Below are positions 44,087-52,800 of a DNA stretch of 64,000 nucleotides, piece by piece (within the stretch, counting starts at the first letter, position 1; each line of letters opens with the position of its first letter). The notes below the pieces were generated by a model that was given only the letters and a program-made list of their open reading frames with translations, was not told the DNA's origin and did no database searches. Source of the stretch: Burkholderiales bacterium. Its GTDB lineage: Bacteria > Pseudomonadota > Gammaproteobacteria > Burkholderiales > Burkholderiaceae_C. The stretch lies in assembly GCA_016213205.1 (NCBI GenBank), contig JACRAZ010000068.1, positions 1 through 64,000 of the forward strand. The letters run 5' to 3'. A program made the translations under genes and the position numbers.

Positions 44087-45394
44087 TCAGCGGTTGCACA
44101 TGGGCACCGCGCGCACGTCCATGCGGAAGGCGCCGGTGCCGGTGTCCAGCGCCGCCATGATGAAGCGGTAGTCACCGCCCGGGAAGGGCTGCTTGCGCAG
44201 CGCGGCCGGGCCGCTGCCCGTGGGCACCGCCACCCAGTCCGGCAGCAGCAGCGGGTCTTGCCGGATCAGCGTGCCGCTGGGCAGGTTCAGGCCGGCCAGG
44301 AAGGGCAGGGTGCGGCCTTGCCACCAGGCGTGGCGGCCGGTGCCGTCGCCGAAATCGTCGAAGAAGTAGGTCCACAGGTCGGTGAGCGAGGGCGTGGCCA
44401 GGCCGAGGTAGAGCGCGGTGCGCGGGCTGTCCACGCCGGTGTTGCCCAGCATCACGTGCTTCACCTGCAGCACCGGGTCGGCGGGCGTGGCGCAGCGGCC
44501 GTCCACCACGTTGTACTCGGGCGCGCTGGTGAGGAAGGGGCCGAAGTACACCTTGTCGTACACCGCGTTGAAGCAGGTCCTGGCCTGGTCGCAGATGCGC
44601 AGCTCGATGCGCCATTCGCCATTGAACGGGATGGCGAACAGGTCATGCCCCTGCATCAGCTTGGCCGGGTCGGGCAGCAAGTGGATCACCCGGGTGCGGG
44701 AGTCGGGCGACTCGTCGCGCATCGGCACGACGCCTTGCAACAGCCGGCCCATGAAGTGCGCGGTGGTGTCGGTGCCGGTCGCGCCTGGCGGCCCGACGAT
44801 GAGTTTGAAGCTGTTGTAGTCCAGGTGATCGCGGCCCTGCGGGTCGCGGAGCACGAGCTTGAAGCCCTTGCCCTCAAGCAGGTCGCGGTGGAACTGGAAG
44901 CCCAGCGAGGGGTCGGGCTCCAGCGCGATGCGGTGGCCCACCGCCGGCAGGTTGAAGCTGATGTGCGAGGGGCCGACGCTGTACTCGGCCTGGATGTGGT
45001 CGGCATCGAAACTGCCGTTCAGGGGCGGGATGCCCTGGGTGCCCGAGGGCACCGAGAAGCTGCCGCGGCCATCGTGGGTGCCGGTGATCTGGTTGGTTTT
45101 GCCGGTCGGGCGGATGCTGCAGGTGGGCGGCTGGCCGGTGGGCGCTTCCAGGCGTGTCTCCAACTCGGCCACGCGGTAGTCCAGACGGCCGCCGGGCTGC
45201 AGCGTGATGTCCAGCGCGCCATCTTCGGCGCACAGGCCGGCGCCGTGGCTGTTTTTCACCGTCACGGTCAGGCGCAGGTGGCCGCTGTAGTCGATCGGGA
45301 AGGGCATCGTCTGCGCGGCGGCGGGTGATGCCAGGGCCAGCCAGGCCAGGCCGAGCAGCGGGGAAAGCAGCGGGGTGAGCGACGCAGTGTTCAT
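44087..45394 (-). CDS. Secreted protein of unknown function
   Basis: This protein of 435 residues has a signal peptide (LLGLAWLALASPAAAQ). The mature chain is rich in beta-type sequence and has six cysteines (in GLCAED, PPTCSI, RICDQ, RTCFN, GRCATP and the C-terminal MCNR), suggesting three disulfides in the periplasm or outside. I recognise no domain. The start at 45394 follows AAAGGA; an in-frame ATG at 45418 has a weaker site. It is the second gene after the HicA-like gene on the same strand. Confidence 0.65.
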   Translation of the reverse strand: MNTASLTPLLSPLLGLAWLALASPAAAQTMPFPIDYSGHLRLTVTVKNSHGAGLCAEDGALDITLQPGGRLDYRVAELETRLEAPTGQPPTCSIRPTGKTNQITGTHDGRGSFSVPSGTQGIPPLNGSFDADHIQAEYSVGPSHISFNLPAVGHRIALEPDPSLGFQFHRDLLEGKGFKLVLRDPQGRDHLDYNSFKLIVGPPGATGTDTTAHFMGRLLQGVVPMRDESPDSRTRVIHLLPDPAKLMQGHDLFAIPFNGEWRIELRICDQARTCFNAVYDKVYFGPFLTSAPEYNVVDGRCATPADPVLQVKHVMLGNTGVDSPRTALYLGLATPSLTDLWTYFFDDFGDGTGRHAWWQGRTLPFLAGLNLPSGTLIRQDPLLLPDWVAVPTGSGPAALRKQPFPGGDYRFIMAALDTGTGAFRMDVRAVPMCNR

Positions 45395-45472
45395 GGCAGT
45401 CCTTTTTGGGAAGGCCATGGCGTCGAGGGTCCGGTCCGGCGCCGATGGCCGGTGGGGCGAAGGGCGCGGGCG

Positions 45473-45760
45473 TCAGCCGGCGTCTTCGCCCTTGGTCTCG
45501 TACACCGAGGGGGTGACCCCGGCGCGGGCCAGGAAGGCGCGCAGGTGCTGCACCGATTTGGTGTCGAGCACGTTGCTGTGGTGCGGCTTGTGCATGATGT
45601 CTTCCATGCGGCCGATCGTGACGCGGTAGCGCGCGCCCGACAGCGGCTCCAACTCGGCACCCACGTGGCGCAGCAGCGACTCGATGTCGCGCCAGTGCAG
45701 GTTGCCGCTGGGCGGATCGTGGTAGATCGCGCGGATCATGTTGGCGTGGTGACGGCTCAT
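45473..45760 (-). CDS. HicA-family protein without an adjacent HicB
   Basis: This 95-residue protein matches the small double-stranded-RNA-binding fold of HicA toxins in layout: NLHWRDIESLLRHVGAEL, then SGARYRVTI, HKPHHSN with the putative catalytic His, and VQHLRAFLARAGVTP. GGGAGA precedes the start. Neither flanking gap (78 and 141 bases) is long enough for a normal HicB antitoxin, so it is an orphan. It may have lost toxicity or been taken up for RNA regulation. Confidence 0.7.
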   Translation of the reverse strand: MSRHHANMIRAIYHDPPSGNLHWRDIESLLRHVGAELEPLSGARYRVTIGRMEDIMHKPHHSNVLDTKSVQHLRAFLARAGVTPSVYETKGEDAG

Positions 45761-45901
45761 CGCGGTCTCCCGAAGCTGGCTTTGGCCGCAGCGTAGCGCC
45801 AAACAGGCACGATGGCGCAGGGGCACGCGCAACGGCTTTGACGCAGGGCAGGGCGTGCGTTGCCGGGCCCGGGCCAACGCGCAGGGCCGCGGGCGGCAGG
45901 T

Positions 45902-46810
45902 TCAGTGCAGGCGCAGGGCCTGCGCGAGATGGGCATACACGGTGGCCACCCGGCGCAGGTGGCGGGATTCCACGTGCGTCAGCAGCCACAGCTCATGCTG
46001 GCACTCGTCCAGCGGATCGCCCAGGCGCAGCAGATCGGGGCGTGACTCGGCCAGGAACATCGGCAGCAGGCCCACCCCCACGCCCTGCGCCACCAGCGCC
46101 AGCACCGCCAGCATGCTGTTCACACGGCACACCGGCTGCAGCTTCGGGAAGTGGCGCCGGCGCCAGAGCACCGTGGGGTGGTCCGGCAGCGCATCGTCGG
46201 GTGCGATCCAGGGCGCCTGGCCGGCATCCACCTGGGCCTTGAGCTGGGCCTTGAGCCGGGCCGGGTGGCGCACCCCGCGGCCCTTGGCCGCATACAGCGC
46301 CACCCGGATCGGCCCCAGGTGCTGGCCCACCAGGTGCGGCGGCGGGCGCCGGGTGGCGCGCAACGCGATGTCGGCATCGCGCCGCCGCAGGCTGGCGAGC
46401 TCGTTCGAGGCCTGCAGCTCGAACGACAGCAGCGGGTGCAGGCGGCGCAGGGGCACCAGTGCGGGGGCGAGCAGGCCCTGCAGCACCGCGTCGGTGGTGG
46501 AAATGCGCACGCTGCCGGCGGCCTGTTCGGGCTGGGCCTGGGCGGCGGCGCGGGCGGCCTCCAGCGCGGCTTCCACCTGCTCGGCCTGTGCGGCCAGTGC
46601 CAGGGCCAGCTCGGTGGCACGGTAGCCCGTGCGCGAGCGCTCGAACAAGGCCTGGCCCAGGCCGCGCTCCAGGCGCTGCAGGTGGCGGAACACTGTGGAG
46701 CTGTCCACCCCCAGCCGCTCGCCGGCCGAGGCGAGGGTGACGCCGCGCACCAGGGCCAGCACGCAGGACAGGTCGGCGGGGCCCAGACTGTATTGCGGTG
46801 CTGCATTCAT
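45902..46810 (-). CDS. LysR-family transcriptional regulator
   Basis: This 302-residue regulator has an N-terminal helix-turn-helix (VTLASAGERLGVDSSTVFRH, LERGLGQALFERSRTGY) and a C-terminal substrate-binding domain beginning near residue 90 (VRISTTDAVLQGLL). Its gene is divergent from the GFA gene, the usual arrangement for a LysR target, and the 94-base gap contains a CATT-N4-AATG dyad. The effector is unknown. Likely targets are the GFA and DUF1330 genes. Confidence 0.9.
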   Translation of the reverse strand: MNAAPQYSLGPADLSCVLALVRGVTLASAGERLGVDSSTVFRHLQRLERGLGQALFERSRTGYRATELALALAAQAEQVEAALEAARAAAQAQPEQAAGSVRISTTDAVLQGLLAPALVPLRRLHPLLSFELQASNELASLRRRDADIALRATRRPPPHLVGQHLGPIRVALYAAKGRGVRHPARLKAQLKAQVDAGQAPWIAPDDALPDHPTVLWRRRHFPKLQPVCRVNSMLAVLALVAQGVGVGLLPMFLAESRPDLLRLGDPLDECQHELWLLTHVESRHLRRVATVYAHLAQALRLH

Positions 46811-46830
46811 GGCTTGCCAGGCCGCCTATG

Positions 46831-46847
46831 TTCATTGCGGAATGGAA
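46831..46847. promoter_or_regulatory. LysR-type dyad between the LysR and GFA genes
   Basis: CATTGCGGAATG at 46833-46844 is a CATT/AATG dyad, flanked by TT and GA, in the divergent gap. The wider TTCATTGCGGAATGGAA contains a T-N11-A pattern of the kind LysR regulators bind. It lies about 23 bases before the LysR start and 60 before the GFA start. No convincing -35/-10 pair was found. Confidence 0.4.
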
Positions 46848-46904
46848 ATACTACAGTGCGCCCGTTCCGAGCCTGCACCCGCCACCAACGCCCAGGAGCC
46901 GCCC

Positions 46905-47303
46905 ATGCCTCGCTACACCGGAAGTTGCCACTGCGGCGCCGTGCGCTTTGCGATCGAGGCGGTGATCGACCGTGTCACCGAATGCAATTGTTCGGTGTGC
47001 CGCAAGAAGGGCATCCTGCACCACCGCGTGGCGCCGGCGCAGTTCGAGCTGCTGAGCCCTGCGGACGCCTTGGGCTGCTACCAGTTCGGCAGCCGCACGG
47101 CGCGGCACCACTTCTGCACGCAATGCGGCATCCACGTGTTCACGCGGCCGCGGGCCGCGCCCGAGCTGTACACGGTGAACGTGCGGGTGCTGGACGACTT
47201 CGACCTCGAGACCGCGCGGCCGCAGGTGCTGCCCTTCAACGGGCGCGAGTGGGAGGCGCACGCCGGCGCGCTGGGCGCCGCCGCGGCGCCGCCCCCGGCC
47301 TGA
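46905..47303 (+). CDS. GFA-family (glutathione-dependent formaldehyde-activating-like) protein
   Basis: This zinc-binding protein has 132 residues. Its metal-binding cysteines are in GSCHCGAVRF, ECNCSVCRKKG and HFCTQCGIHVF, the order seen in the GFA/CENP-V fold. The glutathione-formaldehyde activity of the namesake has not been shown for most members. AGGAG precedes ATG 46905. The DUF1330 gene follows after 59 bases. Confidence 0.88.
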   Translation: MPRYTGSCHCGAVRFAIEAVIDRVTECNCSVCRKKGILHHRVAPAQFELLSPADALGCYQFGSRTARHHFCTQCGIHVFTRPRAAPELYTVNVRVLDDFDLETARPQVLPFNGREWEAHAGALGAAAAPPPA

Positions 47304-47362
47304 CCGCGGCCCGTCCGCGGCCGGCAGGGCCGCGACCCCTCCATCCACCACCGGAGAGTACG

Positions 47363-47656
47363 ATGCCCAAGGGCTACTGGATCGTGCGCGTCGACGTGCA
47401 CGATACCGATCACTTCAAGCGTTATGCAGCAGCGGCGCCGGAGGTCGTGCGTGCGCACGGCGCCCGTTTCCTGGTGCGGGCCGGCCGCTTCGAGAACCCC
47501 GAGGGCAGCACCCGCGCGCGCCACACGGTGGTGGAGTTTCCCAGCTACCAGGCGGCGCTGGACTGCTGGCACTCGCCGGCCTACCAGGCCGCGATCCGGC
47601 TGCGCCAGCCCGCGGCGACGCTGGACATGGTGATCATCGAGGGCTGCGAGCCCTAG
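47363..47656 (+). CDS. DUF1330-family protein
   Basis: This 97-residue protein has the DUF1330 dimeric alpha-beta-barrel layout: KGYWIVRVDVHD, FLVRAGRFENPEGSTRAR, VVEFPSYQAALDCWHSPAY and QAAIRLRQPAATLDMVIIEG. The biochemical role of the family is unknown. CCGGAGAG precedes ATG 47363. It converges on the nitronate monooxygenase gene, with only 6 bases between stops. Confidence 0.88.
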   Translation: MPKGYWIVRVDVHDTDHFKRYAAAAPEVVRAHGARFLVRAGRFENPEGSTRARHTVVEFPSYQAALDCWHSPAYQAAIRLRQPAATLDMVIIEGCEP

Positions 47657-47662
47657 GCTTGA

Positions 47663-48640
47663 TCAGCCCGCGTTGAAGCGCGCCAGCCGCTGGCGGATGA
47701 TGGTGTCGGCCTCGGCCATGATGCGGTCGACCAGTTCCTTGACGGTGGGGATGTCGTGGATCAGGCCGGCCACCATGCCGCAGGACCAGGCGCCGGCGTC
47801 CATCGTGCCCTCGGTCATGATCTTCGGGTAGACGCCAGCCACTTCCTGGATGATGTCCTCGAACTTGATGTTCGCGCCGAGCGTCTTTTCCTTCTCGATC
47901 AGGCGGTCCACCGCGGCATTGCGCAGCACGCGCTCGGTGTTGCGCAGCGGGCGCATCACCAGGCGGGTGTCCAGTTCGCTGGCGGCCACGATGGCCTGCT
48001 TCACGTTCTCGTGCACCGGGGCTTCCTTGGTGGCGATGAAGCGGGTGCCCATGTTCATGCCCTCGGCACCCAGCGCCAGCGCGGCCACCAGGCTGCGGCC
48101 ATCGGCCATGCCGCCGGAGGCGACGAAGGGGATCTTCAGTTCCTCGGCCGCGCGCGGCAGCAGGATGAAGTTGGGCACGTCGTCCTCGCCGGGGTGGCCG
48201 CCGCACTCGAAGCCATCCACGCTCACGGCATCGCAGCCGATCGCCTCGGCCTTGAGCGAGTGGCGCACCGAGGTGCACTTGTGGATCACCTTGATGCCGT
48301 TTTCCTTCAGCACCGGCAGCCACTTCACCGGGTTGTTGCCGGCGGTCTCCACTGCCTTCACGCCGCCGTCGATGATGGCCTTGATGTAGCCGGGATAGTC
48401 CGGCGAGCTCACGGTGGGCAGGAAGGTGAGGTTCACGCCGAAGGGCTTGTCGGTCATCTCGCGGCAGCGGCGGATCTCGTTGGCCAGCAGCTCGGGCGTC
48501 TTCTGCGTCAGCCCGGTGATGATGCCCAGCCCGCCGGCGTTGGACACGGCCGCCGCCAGCTCGGCGAAGCCAACGTAGTGCATGCCACCCTGGATGATGG
48601 GGTGCTGGATGCCGAAGAGTTCGGTGATGCGGGTCTTCAT
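47663..48640 (-). CDS. Nitronate monooxygenase (2-nitropropane dioxygenase-like)
   Basis: This TIM-barrel flavoprotein of 325 residues has HPIIQGGMHYVGFAELAAA at the N terminus, DAVSVDGFECGGHPGEDD and VASGGMADGRSLVAALALGAEG for FMN binding, and GTRFIATKEA. Characterised members oxidise alkyl nitronates; many Burkholderiales members are unassigned. It is last on the leftward livH-to-livK operon after a 168-base gap in which I see no strong signal. Confidence 0.85.
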   Translation of the reverse strand: MKTRITELFGIQHPIIQGGMHYVGFAELAAAVSNAGGLGIITGLTQKTPELLANEIRRCREMTDKPFGVNLTFLPTVSSPDYPGYIKAIIDGGVKAVETAGNNPVKWLPVLKENGIKVIHKCTSVRHSLKAEAIGCDAVSVDGFECGGHPGEDDVPNFILLPRAAEELKIPFVASGGMADGRSLVAALALGAEGMNMGTRFIATKEAPVHENVKQAIVAASELDTRLVMRPLRNTERVLRNAAVDRLIEKEKTLGANIKFEDIIQEVAGVYPKIMTEGTMDAGAWSCGMVAGLIHDIPTVKELVDRIMAEADTIIRQRLARFNAG

Positions 48641-48808
48641 GAGGTGTTTCCTTGCCAGGTGCGAGGTGCTGCTTGCCGGCGCGCGGCGACGAACCTCCGA
48701 GTGTCGCCAGCGGGCGCCGCGCAGGCTGTCGCCAAGGTGTCGACTGGGTGGCGGATGCTCCCGAGCCCGCCGCGGTGCGCATCGGGCCGGGGCCAGCGCG
48801 CCGGGGGC

Positions 48809-49999
48809 TCAGTTCTTCATGTAGTCGCTGATCACCTTCCAGCGGCCGTTCTGGATCTGCGACAGGCGCGAGCGGTCGTTGCCCAGGCGCTTGCTGGCCG
48901 TGAAGCTGAGCTCGGGCGCGCCGAAGATGTCCGGCGGGATCGAGATCGTGTCCATGGCCTTGATGAAGCTGTCGGTCGTGAGGTTCGGGCCCGCCTTGGT
49001 GACCGCGCGGATGAACGCGTCCACCGCGTTGTAGCCGTACACCGAGAACACCGAGGGCTCCTCGTTGAACTTGGTCTTGTACTTGTTGGCCCAGAAGCGC
49101 AGCGGCGCCTGCTCGTCGTCGATGTAGGGGTGCTGCACTGTGTGCGCGGTGATCAGCCCTTCGACCGCCGGGCCGCCGAGCTTGTGCACCAGGTCGGAAT
49201 AGGCCGCGCCGCTGGCAAAGAACACCGGGTTGAAGCCGCTCTTGCGCGCGGTGGCCATGGTGCCGATGGTCTCGCGCAGCACGGTGCCCATCACCACCAT
49301 CTCGCACTGCGCGGCGGCGAGCTTCTGCACCTGGGAGGAGAAGTCGGTGGCGCCCCGCTTGTAGCTGGTCTTCTCGGCCAGGGCCAGTCCCAGGGTCTTG
49401 AGGCCATCTTCGGTGCCGCGCAGCACTTCGAGGCCGAACTCGTCGTCCTGGTGCAGGATGCAGGCCTTCTTGATGCTCTTCTCCTTCGCCACGCGGGGCA
49501 CGCCCACGCGCATGGCGTCGTAGTAGGTGGCCGAGAAGGCGTACTTCAGGCGGTGGTGCGGCTCGTACATCTCGCGCGCGGCGCTGGTGGGGAAGAAGTT
49601 CAGCACGTTCTTCGGGAACAGCACCGGAAAGGTGGCCACGTTCTGTGCCGTGCCGATGTGGCCCACCACCGCGAACACCTTGTCCTGGTTCACCAGCTTC
49701 TGCGCGGCGAGCACGGCCTTCTTCGGGTCGTAGCCCGAATCCTCGCTCTGCAGCTTGAGCTTGCGGCCGTGCGCACCGCCTTGCTCGTTGAACTCGTCGA
49801 TGCGCAGCTGCATGCCCAGCCGCACCTGCTTGCCCAGCGCGGCCACCGGGCCGGAGAGGTCCTGGATCGTGCCGATCAGGACGGTGTCCTTGCTCACCCC
49901 CTGGCCCTGCGCGCGGGCGGGCAGGGCGGTGGTGGTGGCCAGCAGCGTGGCCACGGTCGCGGCCGCCAGCGTGGCGAGTTTTCTGCGGGGCGAGGTCAT
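48809..49999 (-). CDS. livK: Periplasmic substrate-binding protein of second Liv-type transporter
   Basis: This 396-residue binding protein has a twin-Arg-like basic start (MTSPRRKLATLAAATVA) and signal peptide ending near LPARAQG. The mature part opens VLIGTIQDLSGPVAALGKQV, and later has HIGTAQNVATFPV and FVTKAGPNLTTDSFIKAM-like segments of the family. AAGGAG precedes the start. It follows the acyl-CoA ligase by 37 bases. It is one of two binding proteins for this operon, the other being encoded at 57058. Confidence 0.88.
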   Translation of the reverse strand: MTSPRRKLATLAAATVATLLATTTALPARAQGQGVSKDTVLIGTIQDLSGPVAALGKQVRLGMQLRIDEFNEQGGAHGRKLKLQSEDSGYDPKKAVLAAQKLVNQDKVFAVVGHIGTAQNVATFPVLFPKNVLNFFPTSAAREMYEPHHRLKYAFSATYYDAMRVGVPRVAKEKSIKKACILHQDDEFGLEVLRGTEDGLKTLGLALAEKTSYKRGATDFSSQVQKLAAAQCEMVVMGTVLRETIGTMATARKSGFNPVFFASGAAYSDLVHKLGGPAVEGLITAHTVQHPYIDDEQAPLRFWANKYKTKFNEEPSVFSVYGYNAVDAFIRAVTKAGPNLTTDSFIKAMDTISIPPDIFGAPELSFTASKRLGNDRSRLSQIQNGRWKVISDYMKN

Positions 50000-50036
50000 C
50001 GCATGTCTCCTTGGGGGTGGCAGGGGTGGGCTGCGG

Positions 50037-51893
50037 TCAGCGGTACATCGCGTCGATCTGCGCAGCGTACTTGTGCTGCACCAGCTTGCGCTTGAGCTTC
50101 ATCGTGGGCGTGAGTTCTTCGTCCTCGGCGCCGAGCCGGGTGTCGAGCAGCCAGAACTTCTTGATCTGCTCGACGCGGGCGAACTTGCGGTTGGCCTCGT
50201 CGATCACGCCCTGGATCAGCGCCTGCACCTCTGGGGCGCGGGTCAGGCTGGCGTAGTTGGAGAAGGGCACGTCGTGGTCCTGCGCGAACTTCTCCACGTT
50301 GTCCAGGTCGATCATCACGATGGCGGTGAGGTAGGGCCGGCGGTCGCCGATCAGCACCGCGTCGGTCACGTAGGGCGAGAACTTCAGCTCGTTCTCGATC
50401 TCGCTGGGCGTGATGTTCTTGCCGCCGGCGGTGATGATGATGTCCTTCATGCGGTCGGTGATGCGGAAGTAGCCGTCGGCGTCCACCGCCCCCACGTCGC
50501 CGGTGTGCAGCCAGCCCTCGGCGTCGAGGGCCTCGGCCGTCTTCTCGGGCTGGTTCAGGTAGCCCATGAACACGTTGGGCCCGCGCACCAGCAGCTCGCC
50601 GGTGGCCGCGTCCACGCGCACCTCGTTGTAGCCCGCCGCGGTGCCGATGCTGCCGGGCCGGATGCCCGCGGCCGGCATGCCGGTGGAGGCACCGCAGGAC
50701 TCGGTCATGCCCCACACCTCGAGCATCGGCACGCCCAGCGCGAGGTACCAGCGCACCAGCTCGGGCGAGATCGGCGCCGCGCCGGTGACGAGGTAGCGCG
50801 CGCGGTGGATGCCGATGAAGCGGCGCACGTTGTCCAGCACCAGCCAGCGCGCGAGGAGCATGCGCAGCTTCAGCAGCGGCGGCACCGGCTGCCGCGCCAG
50901 CACGCAATCGGCCACCTGGCGGCCGGTGCCGATGGCCCAGCCGTAGGCCGCGCGCTGCACGGCGGTGGCCTCCTTCAGCGCGATCATCACGCCGGAGTAG
51001 AACTTCTCCCACACCCGCGGCACGGCGGTGAACATCGTGGGCGCGATCTCGCGCACGTTCTCGGGCACGGTGTCGGGGTTCTCGACGAAGTTCAGCACCG
51101 CGCCGGTGTAGAGCGAGAAGTACGCGCCGCCCAGGCGCTCGGCCACGTGGCACAGCGGCAGGAAGCACATGCGCTCGTCCTGCTCGTCCTGCGGCACCAG
51201 CGTGTTCAGGCCACGCACCGTGTACACCAGCCCGTGGTGGCTGTGCATCGCGCCCTTGGGCTTGCCGGTGGTGCCCGAGGTGTAGATCAGGATCGCCAGG
51301 TCCTCGGGCCGGCAGGCGGCGCTGCGCTCGGCCAGCGCCTGCGGGTGCTGGCGCAGGTGCTCGCGGCCCAGCGCGCGCAGGGCCTCCAGGCTCAGCACCT
51401 GCGGGTCGTGGAAGTCGCGCAGGCCCTCCATGTCGAACACCACGATGTGGCGCAGCGGCGGCAGGCGCGCGCGTACCGCCAGCGCCTTGTCGAGCTGCTC
51501 GTCGTCCTCGACGAAGAGCACCGTGGTGGACGAGTCCTCGCACAGGTACTGCACCTGCGAGGCCGCATCGGTGGGGTAGATGCCGTTGGACACGCCGCCG
51601 GCACTGAGCACGGCCAGGTCGGCGAGCACCCATTCGACCTTGGTGTTCGACAGGATCGAGGCCGTCTCGCGCGCGCCAAAGCCCAGCGCGATCAGCCCGT
51701 GGCCGATCTCGCGCACCGCCTCGGCGCACTGGTCCCAGGTCCAGCGGCGCCAGAGGCCGAGTTCCTTCTCGCGCAGCCAGACGCGCGGGCCACGCTGGCG
51801 CACCGCGTTCCAGAACAGCGCGGGCACGGTGCCGCCTTCGACGACGATGTCGTGCCGCGGCTGCAGGTTGGTCAAATCCCAAAGCTGGGTCAT
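50037..51893 (-). CDS. AMP-forming long-chain-type acyl-CoA ligase in Liv operon
   Basis: This 618-residue FadD15-like ligase has ILIYTSGTTGKPKGAMHSHHG near residue 200, VWGMTESCGAST near 393, WLHTGDVGAVDADGYF near 459 and AGGKNITPSEIENE near 488. It is related to the ligase at 4852 in length and motifs. The 124-base gap to livF carries GC-rich sequence, not tight coupling. Its place in the livHMGF-livK unit again suggests that the imported acid is activated on entry. Substrate unknown. Confidence 0.9.
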   Translation of the reverse strand: MTQLWDLTNLQPRHDIVVEGGTVPALFWNAVRQRGPRVWLREKELGLWRRWTWDQCAEAVREIGHGLIALGFGARETASILSNTKVEWVLADLAVLSAGGVSNGIYPTDAASQVQYLCEDSSTTVLFVEDDEQLDKALAVRARLPPLRHIVVFDMEGLRDFHDPQVLSLEALRALGREHLRQHPQALAERSAACRPEDLAILIYTSGTTGKPKGAMHSHHGLVYTVRGLNTLVPQDEQDERMCFLPLCHVAERLGGAYFSLYTGAVLNFVENPDTVPENVREIAPTMFTAVPRVWEKFYSGVMIALKEATAVQRAAYGWAIGTGRQVADCVLARQPVPPLLKLRMLLARWLVLDNVRRFIGIHRARYLVTGAAPISPELVRWYLALGVPMLEVWGMTESCGASTGMPAAGIRPGSIGTAAGYNEVRVDAATGELLVRGPNVFMGYLNQPEKTAEALDAEGWLHTGDVGAVDADGYFRITDRMKDIIITAGGKNITPSEIENELKFSPYVTDAVLIGDRRPYLTAIVMIDLDNVEKFAQDHDVPFSNYASLTRAPEVQALIQGVIDEANRKFARVEQIKKFWLLDTRLGAEDEELTPTMKLKRKLVQHKYAAQIDAMYR

Positions 51894-52017
51894 GTCGACC
51901 CCTCGGCCAAGGAGTACCTTGTCCGATCCCCCGGGGGGATGGCGGTCCGGCTTGGGGCGGCCCGGCGCTCGGCCCGCCGTCCCTTCGGTGCAACACGGTG
52001 TTGTGGGTGATCAGCGT

Positions 52018-52800
52018 TCATCGCCAGGTCTTGGTCTTCTTCCAGCGCCGCTCGCCGCGGGCGCCGCTGTCCTTCATGCCGAGGTAGAACTCGCGGATGT
52101 CGTCCTTCTCGCGCAGGCGCTCGCAGCTGTCCTCCATCACGATGCGGCCGTTCTCCAGCACGTAGCCGTGGTCGGCCGCGTTCATCGCCATCGCCGCGTT
52201 CTGCTCCACCAGCAGCAGCGTGGTGCCGCGCTCGCGGTTGATGCGCACCACGATCTCGAAGATCTCCTTCGTGAGCCGGGGGCTCAGGCCCAGGCTGGGT
52301 TCGTCCAGCAGGATGATCTCGGGCGCGGCCATCAGCGCGCGGCTGAGCGCCAGCATCTGCTGCTGCCCGCCCGAGAGCAGCCCGGCCGGCTGCGCGGCGC
52401 GTTCGGCCAGGATCGGGAAGTAGCCGCACACCAGTGCCAGGTCGCGCGCGATCGCATCGCGGTCATGGCGGGTGTAGGCGCCCATCAGCAGGTTGTCGCG
52501 CACCGAGAGCAGCGGGAACACCTCGCGCCCCTCGGGCACGTGGGTCAGGCCGCGCCGCACGATCAGCGCCGGATCGGCGCCGGTGATGTCCTGGCCGGCC
52601 AGGTGCACCGAGCCCTTGACCGGATCGATGATGCCGGAGATGGTCTTCAGGATGGTCGACTTGCCCGCGCCGTTGGCGCCGAGCACGGTGACGATGCGCC
52701 CGCGCGGCACCTGCAGGCTGATGCCGCGGATGGCCTTGATCGGGCCGTAGCTGCTTTCGATGTTCTGCAGCTCGAGCAGGGGGCTGGACGCGTCGTTCAT
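52018..52800 (-). CDS. livF: Liv-type ABC transporter ATP-binding protein LivF
   Basis: This 260-residue ATPase has Walker A LGANGAGKSTILK near residue 40, signature LLSGGQQQMLAL near 140 and Walker B EIILLDEPSLGLSP near 160. An extended basic C terminus (GERRWKKTKTWR) recalls the tail of the first LivF. Its start overlaps the livG stop (ATGA). With LivG it forms the ATPase pair of the second transporter. Confidence 0.94.
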   Translation of the reverse strand: MNDASSPLLELQNIESSYGPIKAIRGISLQVPRGRIVTVLGANGAGKSTILKTISGIIDPVKGSVHLAGQDITGADPALIVRRGLTHVPEGREVFPLLSVRDNLLMGAYTRHDRDAIARDLALVCGYFPILAERAAQPAGLLSGGQQQMLALSRALMAAPEIILLDEPSLGLSPRLTKEIFEIVVRINRERGTTLLLVEQNAAMAMNAADHGYVLENGRIVMEDSCERLREKDDIREFYLGMKDSGARGERRWKKTKTWR

